Source of the DNA: Pilatotrama ljubarskyi
Lineage: Eukaryota > Basidiomycota > Agaricomycetes > Polyporales > Polyporaceae
DNA length: 64,000 nt
Assembly: GCA_022385805.1 (NCBI GenBank)
Contig: MU277673.1
Span: 368,511-432,510, forward strand
Direction of reading: 5' to 3'
The position numbers and the translations under genes were made by a program. Of the stretch, positions 55,348 to 64,000 are shown one piece after another (the stretch's first letter is position 1; each line of letters begins with the position of its first letter). The notes beneath the pieces were generated by a model. That model saw only the letters and a program-made list of their open reading frames with translations. It was not told the DNA's origin and ran no database searches.

Positions 55348-56416
55348 GTCTACCGATGAAGAGATAGAGTAGCGTTAACAGCAATAGACCTTTGCTCGAC
55401 GTGGGTGTCACTGTGAGTGGAGTTGCACGTCCAGTTATGGCCCCGTGTAATTCGGAATTCAAGTTGCTAAAGTTGGAATCAGGCGCTCGTGGGGAATATC
55501 GAGGATCACATGACCGGCTGTCCAGGGGCCCGGGCACACTGCCCATGCGGCTTTTTGCGATTGGCTCACGCACAATTGCCTCAAGGGAATCGCTCGCTCG
55601 ACCTTCTCTCCTCCCAACTACCGCCCCCTCTCACTGTCGTCTCTCCTCCCTCTCCCCTCCCTCCCTCTTCCCTCCTGTGCTCAATGTGCCAATCTCAAGC
55701 TGTTAGTTTCTGCCTGGCTATGTCAGAACCCCCTCGGACGGGTGGGAGCGTAGTACTCAACAAGCCCGTCCGAGAGGCCCCGTCAACAATTTGCTCTTCC
55801 TGCTTCCTCTGCATCTGCTATGCACCTCCTCGCCTGCCTAGTGGCTGCCATAGCACGGTCGCACTGTTGCATTGCTGCTCTGGCTACTGTTATCAAACGA
55901 GCGTTCACCCGTCTAACCTTTGCAACGAGCCAGGTATGTTCGCCAACTCTTCTGAGGGGGCGTGCGAGCGTAGTTCTCCGAATCGCCCCCATCTCACTTT
56001 AAATGGAGGTAAGTCCGCTATCAACCAAAGTTGCCGTGACGCGCTGTCGTCGACACGCCACACTATCCGCTATCCCTAACTGTCCAGTACCCACCACAAG
56101 ATGCAGCTGTGTATATGCCGCCTGCCGCTCATGTAAGCTGATGTCGTCCATCTACGTTCAAAAGATTCAGCTATTGACATAGCAAAACAGCAATAAAGAA
56201 AGGCCACGCAGGACTCACCAATCCAAGTACCCTGGGTGCTTCGGAGGTGTTATTAGCGCTATTGCGCTTGTTTGTCCTTATTTAATTGCCGGCAAGCACC
56301 GATTGCTATAACCTTTCCGCTGCTGCGCTTGTGCTCCGCTCTCAAGGCTTCCAGCAGTCGCAGGTCGCGTTCCGCTTATCCCTTGCTATTATATCTGCCT
56401 ATCCCCTGCGCTCGTC
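55348..56416. other. Long divergent intergenic region, rhodanese / copper transporter
   Basis: About 1.07 kb. A plus-strand frame from about 55720 to 56079 (MSEPPRTGGSVVLNKPVREA..., Cys-rich) is open but resembles no family I know and has no supporting splice logic, so I do not call it. Pyrimidine runs occur near 55610-55690. The region must contain the Ctr promoter. I looked for a TTTGCTC-type copper element and did not find a convincing one. Confidence 0.45.
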
Positions 56417-57089
56417 ATGGACATGGATATGTCTTCTACCAACTCTTCGATGATGGTCATGATGGTGCCTTGGCTTCACTTCACCACCGGCGATAACCTC
56501 CTCTTCCAGACCTGGCATCCGTCCTCGAACGGTGCTGTTGCTGGGGCCTGCATCGGCCTACTCCTTTTTGCAATGTTTGAGAGATGGATCAATGCTATGC
56601 GCGGCGCTGCTGAAGATTATTGGAGGCGCAGGTAAGCCAGAACGCCGCGCTATCTGTGATCTCACCTCACGATACCTCAGCGCTGCACTGTTCGTCAAAG
56701 AGGAGGCTGCCTGCCACTCTTCTGGTCGGTCCGTCGAGCACAAGAAGTCTGCCCACGTCGATGAAATTGCCATCAACGAGCTACCGTCGCAGAGCAACGT
56801 CCCCGTTCGTTCCCGGGTACGCGTTGCTCGCACAGTCCCCCCCTTTGTCCCTTCCCACGACCTCCCACGCGGTGTGCTGTACGCTTTCCACACCCTGCTC
56901 ACATACGCGCTGATGCTTGCGGTCATGTGTGTGGCTTTGATCACTTGGTCATATCGTTATGTGCTGAAAAAGTTTTCTTCCCACAGGACCTTCCAAGCTG
57001 CCTTTATCATCTCGATCGTTCTGGGATCCGGAATCGGGGAGGTACTCTTTGGTCGTGTCGGCAGCGCCCAGAACCACTTGTTGCACTGA
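56417..57089 (+). CDS. CTR: Ctr-family high-affinity copper transporter
   Basis: Imports Cu(I) as a trimer, usually at the plasma membrane or vacuole. Three exons (56417-56631, 56681-56926, 56987-57089) give 187 residues. The N-terminus is Met-rich (MDMDMSSTNSSMMVMM), a copper-collecting pattern, followed by WLHFTTGDNLLFQTWHP. TM1 is GACIGLLLFAMFERW. TM2 contains the essential MxxxM (LMLAVM) created exactly at the second splice junction. TM3 carries the trimer-packing GxxxG in GSGIGEVLFG. All three hallmarks are present. The cytosolic loop is basic. The C-terminus ends QNHLLH, without a Cys-His motif. The next gene downstream on the same strand is a BIM1-like copper protein. Confidence 0.95.
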
Positions 57090-57550
57090 GATTGGGGGGA
57101 CTCATTGGCCATCGTAGCATGTACATTAGGGTACTATTTGGACAATCTGGTTTTCGGATATTTGTCATATCTGTCGTGTCCGCCGAGACTTCGCCTCAGA
57201 ATTCGCAAGAGTACGAACGCGTGTCCTCGTGGAAGGCACTTTGCTGCTTTTCCGGTCGCGATGCGCACGTAGAATTGAATCGTTCCCAACACGAGACAGC
57301 GCTAGTCCCGGCTCCCAAGTGATATATCATACAGGCACGGCCGACGTGCGATCCGACATCTTGATGACAGCAGGAGAGCAGGCCAAGCTACGCCAAAGAT
57401 AGTGAAAGAACTTTTTCACCCTCGCTTGGCGGTGGCTGCTACTCTGGTCTACCCTCCGCCAGGTGCATAAAAGCAGCATCCCCACCTTTCCTCCTTCTTC
57501 ACCCCGCTCACAACCGCCTCACTTCTTGAACTCCCGTCCTTATTGACAAA
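57090..57550. promoter_or_regulatory. Intergenic, Ctr to BIM1-like gene, with TATA-like box
   Basis: About 460 bp. A CATAAAAG box (57466-57473) lies about 78 nt before the BIM1-like start codon, followed by a pyrimidine-rich leader. ORFs at 57113-57322 have no motif and are probably 3' untranslated sequence of the Ctr gene. Confidence 0.55.
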
Positions 57551-58407
57551 ATGCGCTTGGCCACCGCTGCCTTCCTCTCCGCTCTCTTGACCGTCGCCTC
57601 TGCGCACTTCCAGCTGCAGTACCCTTCTCCTCGCGGCCCCTTCGTCGAGGACAAGGAGCCCACCTTCTGCGGTATGTCTGCTACGTGTTAACCTGTATGT
57701 TTGACGTTGACTAATTGCTTTACAGACGGATACGCGGATGCTGTCTCTAACCGTACTGTCTTCCCCACCAAGGGTGGCATCTTCTCGCTCCACTCCGAGC
57801 ACCCCCAGTGGACGCGTGCGCACCGTTGAATTCTACTCGTAGATGACGCGCTGATATCCTCCCCAAACAGTTGGCGGCATCGTCGCCACAGTGCAGAACC
57901 CCAACAGCTTCGACAATTTCCGGTCGAACGGGCAGTTCCAGTTCGTTGTGCCGTTCTTCAAGACCTCCGGTGAGGGCGACTTCTGCTTCCCTCTCGACCT
58001 CTCGGCGGCGAACGTCAACGGCATGAAGGATGGCGCAAACGTGACCATCCAATTCATCTTCGATGGTGGTGACGGCCAACTCTACCAGGTTTGTCCCTCT
58101 CTATGGCCATTGCAAGAGCGCAGCGCTGACATGCTATGATACCGTTCAGTGTGCGGACCTCACCCTCTCGGACAACGCTTCGGTTCCCAACAGCGTTTCC
58201 TGCACGAATGCGACGAACGCGGCGGTGACTCCTGTGTCTACGTCCGTTGCACCGACTGCGACGTCACCGTCGGGGTCGGCCTCAGGTACTGCGTCCGGTA
58301 CCTCAAGCGCGTCGCCTTCGGCGACCTCGAACGCCGCGGTTGTCAATACTGCCATGGGCATCTCCGGTGTTGCTGGTGTCCTGGGTGCCATCGCCGCTTT
58401 GCTCTGA
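57551..58407 (+). CDS. BIM1/X325-like GPI-anchored copper protein (LPMO-like fold)
   Basis: Four exons (57551-57671, 57726-57815, 57871-58088, 58150-58407) give 228 residues. The signal peptide [18 protein letters not shown] is followed at once by [11 protein letters not shown], leaving the N-terminal His needed for a copper histidine brace. The family pattern continues with [21 protein letters not shown] joined to [11 protein letters not shown] (second His), and [12 protein letters not shown] with the conserved Asp. The domain ends in CADLTLS. A Ser/Thr/Ala linker leads to a hydrophobic C-terminus ([16 protein letters not shown]) typical of a GPI signal. In Cryptococcus, Bim1 works with a Ctr transporter in copper uptake. 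Its position 460 bp downstream of a Ctr gene supports that role here. Confidence 0.93.
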
Positions 58408-60536
58408 GCGGCTAACTGGCGGGGTCTTCTAGCCGGAATATGAAGCGGTCTAGGTCTATCTTCACGAGATACCTACGCCTAGTGTACGCGATATGTGGGA
58501 TACACCTGGGCGCAAGGCCGACGTACTAGTATGTAATGACGGTGTCTGCATGTCAAACCAAACGCGATTCATGGAACAAACCCTTGTGGCAAGGACACGC
58601 TCCTAATTCCTAAACAGGCCGGATTCGTCCTGAATAGGAAGTGTTGGGGTAGCCAAGCAGGCTGGCTGTCCGACCTGCGCTCGCAGCAGGCACCCATAGA
58701 TGCCCACGTGAGTGAGCTCAAGAGAACGCGCATGCAGTTGACAGAATCATAATGTTTAGGGTCAGCTCTGCTCATCGCTATTTCATATGGCCTTCCTCCT
58801 GTCAGTAGGATCCTGTCAGTAAACTGATATCCGGGCGATCATTGCAGAGAGGGTACTATAACCGACCCGGCTTTGGGATGCACGCCGCGCGTCGACCCGG
58901 ATTTCAGATGACCGGGCTTCAGCACAATGACTACTTCCAGAGGCCCTTAGAAAGTGTTCTGGAATACATTCGCATTGTATGATCTGCTGCTCTGGTAAGG
59001 AACGGTATTCATAGCGTAAAAAGGTGCTGAGATATTTGAATATACATTTGGCGAGGCGGGCTGCGAGGCCGCCCACAACCTCTTGTTAGCGCCATGGACA
59101 GAGCATCATCGCCTGAACTTGCGTTCTTCTATCAAGGCATGTTACGCCCAGGTCAGGATAGAGTCCGTGTGCTTTTTTCTCTGCGGTTCTGCGCTGTGTG
59201 AGATGCTGCAGGAGCAATAGGTTAGGTCGTCTGAGGGGCCTGAGCGCCCATCCAATATCCGGGTCCGGATCCCAGTTTCAGAAAAACGACCCTTTCTCGC
59301 CTCAAATTTGATATGGGAGCATGCGTATTACTAGGTGGCACGCACATCTATGAGGGTACAGAAAGGGTAGATTGAGACAAGGGGCGTTGACATAGGAGAG
59401 AACCCGAGTCTTATTTTCGAAAGTTGTCCCAAATCCGGGTCGGTTATAGGAGCCAACTATGCGGCGGAGTCTGACATCTCAGCACTGCCAGTGTGCCACC
59501 TCAGAACGCATCCGCTGAGTCACGATTGAGGGATAATGGCGCCTTGTCTACAACATCTGCGCCACCATGTGGCAGTATGTGTAGGATTAGAAGCGCAAGC
59601 TGAGCTATAGTCGTACTGGTAGTAGTAGAGTACCTGAGAGTGCCGTGACGCGCGGGAGGCATGGGTGCGGTCCGCTAACAGTATAGCTAACGTGATTGTG
59701 ATCACACATGCATCTTCGGACCGGCGGAACAGCCGCCGGACTTGTCCGCAGTCGGCATGTGATTCTGCTTCTACTACTCAACGCCAACGCCAAGTTCAAG
59801 TTGGCATCTCCGGTTTGCGACCTCGGACATCCGCCTGTGCTCAACGCAAACAATGTCCGGATGTGCCGTGATCGGAGGCGGTGTAAATTTCCCATGCAAA
59901 TTGGCCAGCCGGGCCTTCAGGAGGCCTTCGGAATGCCTTTCTTGGCATCTTCTGTGATCGTCGAGTATTTGATTCGCCTCCCGGAACGGCGAGAAAGACC
60001 CTCAGGAACTTTAGCATCCGATCCCGACGTTGTATGATTGAAGGCGATGCTGACGAGCCAGGAGCGTTCACGGCGGCACTATGACCGCCCACGCAGTCGC
60101 AGATGCTGCTGCTGTTGAAGTACTGCGCCTGACACCTATCGATTGAACGTTTCCGCCGGAGTCGAGCGCTCGGTCCGAGTTTCGAGGGTACCACGTAAGT
60201 CGCCGTACTGGACCGCTTTCCTACGGCGGTCTGTGTTCTTTGGCTGCGCGGACAAACAACCTGATCGACTGCTATCAGCGCAGTCGGGACGGAAGGTCAG
60301 ACGCGTTCCAGTTCCCGGTATTTATGGAGGGCGTACTTGTCCGGACCTGTCCCTGCACCATCATCCGCCGGCGCGCTTCCTCTTGTTCTGCCATAGACAT
60401 CGACATATCCCCGTGTTAACGGTGGGCAGGACCGCCTATCAGCCGTGTAGCACCCATCAAGCCTCCTCGGACCTCCCAACCACGTTTCACCTACCTCAGC
60501 ACCTTTCTCACAACGGGTCACCGAGCATCACGTCAA
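58408..60536. other. Gene-poor stretch of about 2.1 kb
   Basis: The longest stretch here without a gene I can support. ORFs are short, scattered on both strands, and lack codon or motif support. I see no terminal repeats, transposase motif, tRNA T-loop or simple-sequence array. It holds the BIM1-like 3' end and the promoter of the small gene at 60537. Confidence 0.45.
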
Positions 60537-61050
60537 ATGCAGCTCTTCCGTCGGAGTCCGGAACCTTGGGAGATTGTCGAGTCCAAGGCAATCGATCCCG
60601 TACCAACCTACGGCGAGGATGAACTCGAAGGTATAGCAGTCCATCAATTGGTGAATGCGACGTGTACTGATCTCATCAATGACAGACATGCAGATCATGC
60701 GCGTATACAGCAGGACGATGCATAGAACGTACCTTTTCGACCTCAAGAACACGTCGGACCTGCGGAGAGCAGTGATATTCGCACAGCAGAAGCTCCTGCA
60801 AGAGGCGGCCGAGCAGGAGTTTAACGTTTTTCTGGAAGAGGGGTAGGTTGCGGCCTGTCAGGGGGTCATGAAGGACTCGTATGCTCAATTCATATTTTGC
60901 AGATGGAGCGTGACGCACCTTCGCAAAGGCAAGCGGCATCGTGCCGAAGTGCGCTACACCGCGAAACCAGCGTATGCGTCCGCGAAGAAGTCGCAACCGC
61001 ACGCGCCACCATTTCTAGCAATGCTCTCCGGGCGGGACAGCACTTTGTAG
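60537..61050 (+). CDS. Small unknown protein, three exons
   Basis: Exons 60537-60630, 60686-60842 and 60903-61050 join in phase to give 132 residues. The start MQLFRRSPEPWEIVE leads to an acidic stretch (YGEDELEG). A helical core follows, MQIMRVYSRTMHRTYLFDLKNTSDLRRAVIFAQQKL, then LQEAAEQEFNVFLEEGWSVTHLRKGKRHRAEVRY. The basic tail ends MLSGRDSTL. Both introns have good GTxxGT-type donors and CAG acceptors, and splicing removes every internal stop, which is the main evidence that it is a gene. I do not recognize a family. It has no signal peptide or transmembrane helix. An additional upstream exon cannot be excluded. Confidence 0.6.
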
Positions 61051-61335
61051 AGTGGTTCCCTCCGGACCGGTGACGACCGTTTGCGGGAGTTCATGCTGTC
61101 ATTCAGGGTATCCGGTCGGGCCTGCATGGCTTCGTCGAGCGTGGCGACAATTGTGTAACAGTATGATAGGTCGCGTCTGCATGAATAGAGTCGATGTATA
61201 ACGGCTCGGTCTTACGAGGACGCAGCAGCAGCTGACGGGCGTGGAAAGGCGGCAAGGTCAGAATCTAGGACGATCTAGTTCGCGAAGCAGAGGTGTATCT
61301 AGGATTGGCTTCCAGTACCCGACCGACCGACCCGC

Positions 61336-62666
61336 TCATTCTCCCTGAACCACTTTGCTCTCAGGGCGCATGGCATAACCCATCCAAGACTGGCAAGCTG
61401 AATAAGCGAGGGGCGATGACAGGCGCAAGGATACGCACCTCGTCATACAGACCGACACGCTCTACGCCGAGCAGCTTCAGTCCGAGCCAGAGTATTCCAG
61501 CAGTCATGCCGCTGCCGCAGCTGGTCACAACCTGGCGCTTGCCTTCCAGGACCTCCTTGGCACGCTCGGGCCCCAGCGCCCCCTCAAGAGCGGAAAGCAT
61601 GCCCTGAGTAGAGCGCAGACGCGTATACGTGTACGAGCCGTCACTGCCGTCCGGCCTCACGACCTTCGAAGCGATATGCTTCGGCACGGTGTGCGTCTCG
61701 AGGAACGCGTTGAACGGGAGGGATACGGCGTATGGCATGTGTCCAGAACGCATTCCAGCACGAGGTTCGGGAGCCTTCCCCAGGAAGCTGAAAGCGCGTT
61801 AGCTCCCGCCGGGCATACAGTACGGCAAGGCTTACCGGTCTTTGGCCCGAGCGTCAAGGACATAGAACGCGTCAGGGTCCTGGGCAGGATCACGGGCAGA
61901 ATTGGCAACAATCTGGCTATAGTCTGCACCAGCGGTCAGCTCGCCATTGATGAAAGACGAATGCGAATCCGAAGACAACCTTTGACGACTGAGGTGTTCA
62001 GTTCAGGCTGCGGGTACTTGGCCCGCATGTGAACCGTCGGTGCTTCTCCGTCTTCCGTGTGGCCGCCGTGAGCCTGCCAGCCAGGGAGACCCCCATCCAG
62101 CAGACTAGACCGGTGGTGACCGAAAGCACGGAACATATACAGTGCTCTTGGAGAAGAGAACACTCCATGGGTATCATACCTAATGCAAATACGGCCGATA
62201 AGCTCCGTATAGCTATCTGAATCATTAACCGCATACGTACAGCACGACGTGGGTCCTGGGAGAGATGCCGTTTTGGGCTACATCGCGCTCGATGCGTCAG
62301 TGCAAGTCAAGGTCGGCCTGAAGGATATTGCGCACCGCAAGCACGCGCAAACGTTGCAGAGTCAGGCATCATGTGCGGCAGTGAGAGCGGGTGAGGAGTG
62401 GCGACCGCATCCAAGTCTAGAAACCTGGCTGCCGGGAGGTGAACGCGCAAGAACTCCTCTGCTCCCTTCCGCGGCGAGTTGGGCATATGCCATGACGCGT
62501 CTAGCACGACCAAGTCGGATGCATTGGCGGTCGTAGCCTTGAGGTTGTGCAGCTGTGCGGGGGTGAGGACAAGAGGGCAGTGATCCGCAAACATGGTGGC
62601 GTAAGTCCTAAAGCCAAACCTCCTGGTGATAGATAGACTGGGTAGAGCGAAAGAGCGGGCAAACAT
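61336..62666 (-). CDS. TUM1: 3-mercaptopyruvate / thiosulfate sulfurtransferase, two rhodanese domains
   Basis: Moves sulfur from 3-mercaptopyruvate or thiosulfate to acceptors, including tRNA thiolation in fungi. From the ATG at 62666 the N-terminus is a presequence (MFARSFALPSLSITRRFGFRTYA); a second Met at residue 25 could give a cytosolic form. Rhodanese domain 1 has VVLDASWHMP, AARFLDLDAVA and CAQNGISPRTHVVLYDTHGVFSSPRALYMFRAFGH. Domain 2 has ADYSQIVANS, VLDARAKDR, GHMPYAVSLPFNAFL and the active loop VVTSCGSGMTAGI, whose CGSGMT favours the mercaptopyruvate subtype over rhodanese (CRKGVT). It ends YDESWMGYAMRPESKVVQGE after a final short intron. All exons join in phase. It is divergent from the V-ATPase gene with 278 bp between starts. 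Confidence 0.92.
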
Positions 62667-62944
62667 GGGTAAGAACGAAAGAGAGACGTTTGAACCGGGC
62701 TGATGCTCTCTGGGCCCTCTTATAAAAGCTCTCCAGAGCGCGTCACGGCTCAGGCTGACTGGTGATTCCAGGTGAATTCGGAAAAGCAGCATCAAGCTTA
62801 TGTAGCGCATAGGCGTGATCTACTGCAACCCTAACCCAAACGTCATTGAGACCCTTGCCTCATCGCTCGCTTCCGCTGCTTTCGGAGTCGTCGCGCTCAT
62901 CGTCTCTCTCATCCGCCACCACATCCTCCTCGTTCTGTAACACG

Positions 62945-64000
62945 ATGCCTTCGGACCAAAGTACATGGCTGATATCTGTGCCGGAATCTGGCGACGCGGA
63001 GGGAGTTTTTCATGAATTGTCTACGAAGCTATGTTCGAGCAGCAAGTCTGTGCAGCCCTCCAATCTGGCTCAGTTAACCATCCCTTCCTTCAAGGTCACC
63101 TGCAGATTCCTGTTTCGCCCGGAGTGTGATTACGCTTACGTGCGTTATTATAAAGACAGGAACCCTAGACTCGCTCGTAACGCTGTCTGAGGAACTGCCG
63201 AAGCACGATACGTTCTTTACGGCCACTGTTGCCAAGACCGTCGACACACTCCGCAACCTACTCAATAATGACCCATCGAAGCTGTCCCAGCATATTCTTG
63301 TCAACGAGAGACCAGTAGACGCGTACCTGCTGAGAGGATGGTCATGGAACGAGGGTCGTTACGGAGTACAGCGATCTCTGCGGGAAATGGTCGACGTACT
63401 CAACAAGGTGCGTGTTTTGATGCTACATTCAGTGCAGGCGCCTCACGGAATCTGCTGTATGTAGGAAATGACGTCGATTGACAATGTCATGAAGACCAAG
63501 CTAAACAACTACAACCTCGCGAAGGGCTCTCTCGTTCAGATGCAGCGGAAGAAGACGTACGTGGGCTATACGTGCGTCATTCACTAATACTCAACCGTAT
63601 CGCAGGGGCAACCTGTCTGTTCGGTCCCTGGTGGATATTGTACGCCAGGAGCACTTTATCAACGACTCGGAATATCTCCAGACAGTACTTGTGGCTGTCC
63701 CCAAGTAAGTGGCCGGTTTGCCCTTCGCGGTAACATCCCCGCGTGCGTGCGGACGGCATTGAAGCTCAGATGCGCAGGAACCTTGTGAAGGATTGGAACG
63801 CCAAGTATGAACGGCTCTCTTCGATGGTTGTTCCTCGCTCATCTGTGTAAGGCGACGATGCACCCCGTCTGGCCGAAACGCATGACTGACTTGGCCCTCA
63901 AGCCTGATCGCCTCAGACGATGAGTACAGTCTATTCGCGGTGGTCGTCTTCAAGCGTGTCCACGACGACTTTGTGCAGAAATGTCGCGATAACAAGTAAG
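62945..64000 (+). CDS. VMA5: V-type proton ATPase subunit C (Vma5), C-terminus cut by window edge
   Basis: Subunit C is the stalk component released during reversible V1-Vo disassembly. The start MPSDQSTWLISVPESGDAEGVFHELS is family-typical. Exon 1 ends at TIPSFK, and the next exon begins TGTLDSLVTLSEELPKHDTFF, using an AAG acceptor that keeps phase. It continues ADTLRNLL-like (KTVDTLRNLLNNDP), LRGWSWNEGRYGVQRSLREMVDVL, EMTSIDNVMKTKLNNYNLAKGSLVQMQRK, GNLSVRSLVDIVRQEHFI, SEYLQTVLVAVPK and FKRVHDDFVQKCRDN. The gene then leaves the window at a GTAAG donor. About the first half of the protein is visible. Confidence 0.95.

Noticed and set aside
55720..56079. Cys-rich plus-strand frame upstream of the copper transporter, possibly a metallothionein-like gene
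   Set aside because: Cys spacing is irregular without CxC or repeated CxxC arrays, no splice model gives a compact protein, and no family is recognizable.
57113..57322. Small ORF after the Ctr gene
   Set aside because: No motif, and it directly follows the Ctr stop; most likely 3' untranslated sequence.
55348..57550. Copper-responsive promoter elements before the Ctr and BIM1-like genes
   Set aside because: I scanned for TTTGCTC-type and Cuf1-type GCTG motifs. The matches are partial and not shared between the two promoters, so no site is claimed.
58408..60536. Possible transposon remnant in the gene-poor stretch
   Set aside because: No inverted or direct terminal repeats, no transposase, integrase or reverse transcriptase motif in any frame.

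Overview
This is intron-rich, GC-rich nuclear DNA of a filamentous basidiomycete, most likely an Agaricomycete. Most introns are 45-70 nt with GTGAGT/GTACGT/GTGCGT-type donors. Gene content includes expanded RBR ubiquitin-ligase and MYND zinc-finger families, an LPMO-like BIM1/X325 protein, a GH27 alpha-galactosidase, a LysM protein, an FHIT-type HIT protein and a PXA/Nexin_C protein. I saw no tRNA, rRNA, CRISPR array or intact transposon. Gene models were built by hand from ORFs, splice consensus, phase and family conservation. No alignment was run.

Layout. 0-6 kb: 6-phosphogluconate dehydrogenase (-, cut by the left edge), branched-chain aminotransferase (+), trypsin-like serine protease (+). 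6-14.2 kb, accessory island I: two MYND zinc-finger paralogues (-; one decayed, one with a frameshift), a small proline-rich ORF (-), and two tandem RBR E3 ligase genes (+) from a duplication that carried the promoter along. 14.6-23.2 kb: an unknown membrane-associated protein, an FHIT-type HIT protein (-), 6-phosphogluconolactonase (+), a PXA/Nexin_C protein (-) and a Ser-rich single-pass membrane protein (+). 23.7-29.1 kb: an RBM26/27-type RNA-binding protein (-) and a secreted alpha-galactosidase (-). 30-35.2 kb, accessory island II: two more RBR E3 ligases (+). 35.4-53.3 kb, mostly informational genes: GINS subunit Psf1 (+), a secreted LysM protein (-), Ind1 Fe-S assembly P-loop protein (+), Mph1/FANCM helicase (-), G-patch/C2H2 protein (+), BET bromodomain protein (-), WDR70-like WD40 protein (-) and a conserved unknown (+). 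53.7-64 kb: frataxin (-), single-domain rhodanese (-), Ctr copper transporter (+), BIM1/X325-like copper protein (+), a 2.1-kb gene-poor stretch, a small unknown gene (+), 3-mercaptopyruvate sulfurtransferase (-) and V-ATPase subunit C (+, cut by the right edge).

How the genes may work together. The Ctr transporter and the BIM1-like GPI-anchored copper protein are neighbours on the same strand and fit a surface copper-acquisition pair. Frataxin, the rhodanese, mercaptopyruvate sulfurtransferase and Ind1 all serve mitochondrial Fe-S or sulfur chemistry. Two oxidative pentose phosphate enzymes (6PGDH and 6PGL) lie 16 kb apart. The most dynamic part is the set of four RBR ligases in two tandem pairs. 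They share an acidic N-terminal module and a TATA box about 65-85 nt upstream of each start codon.
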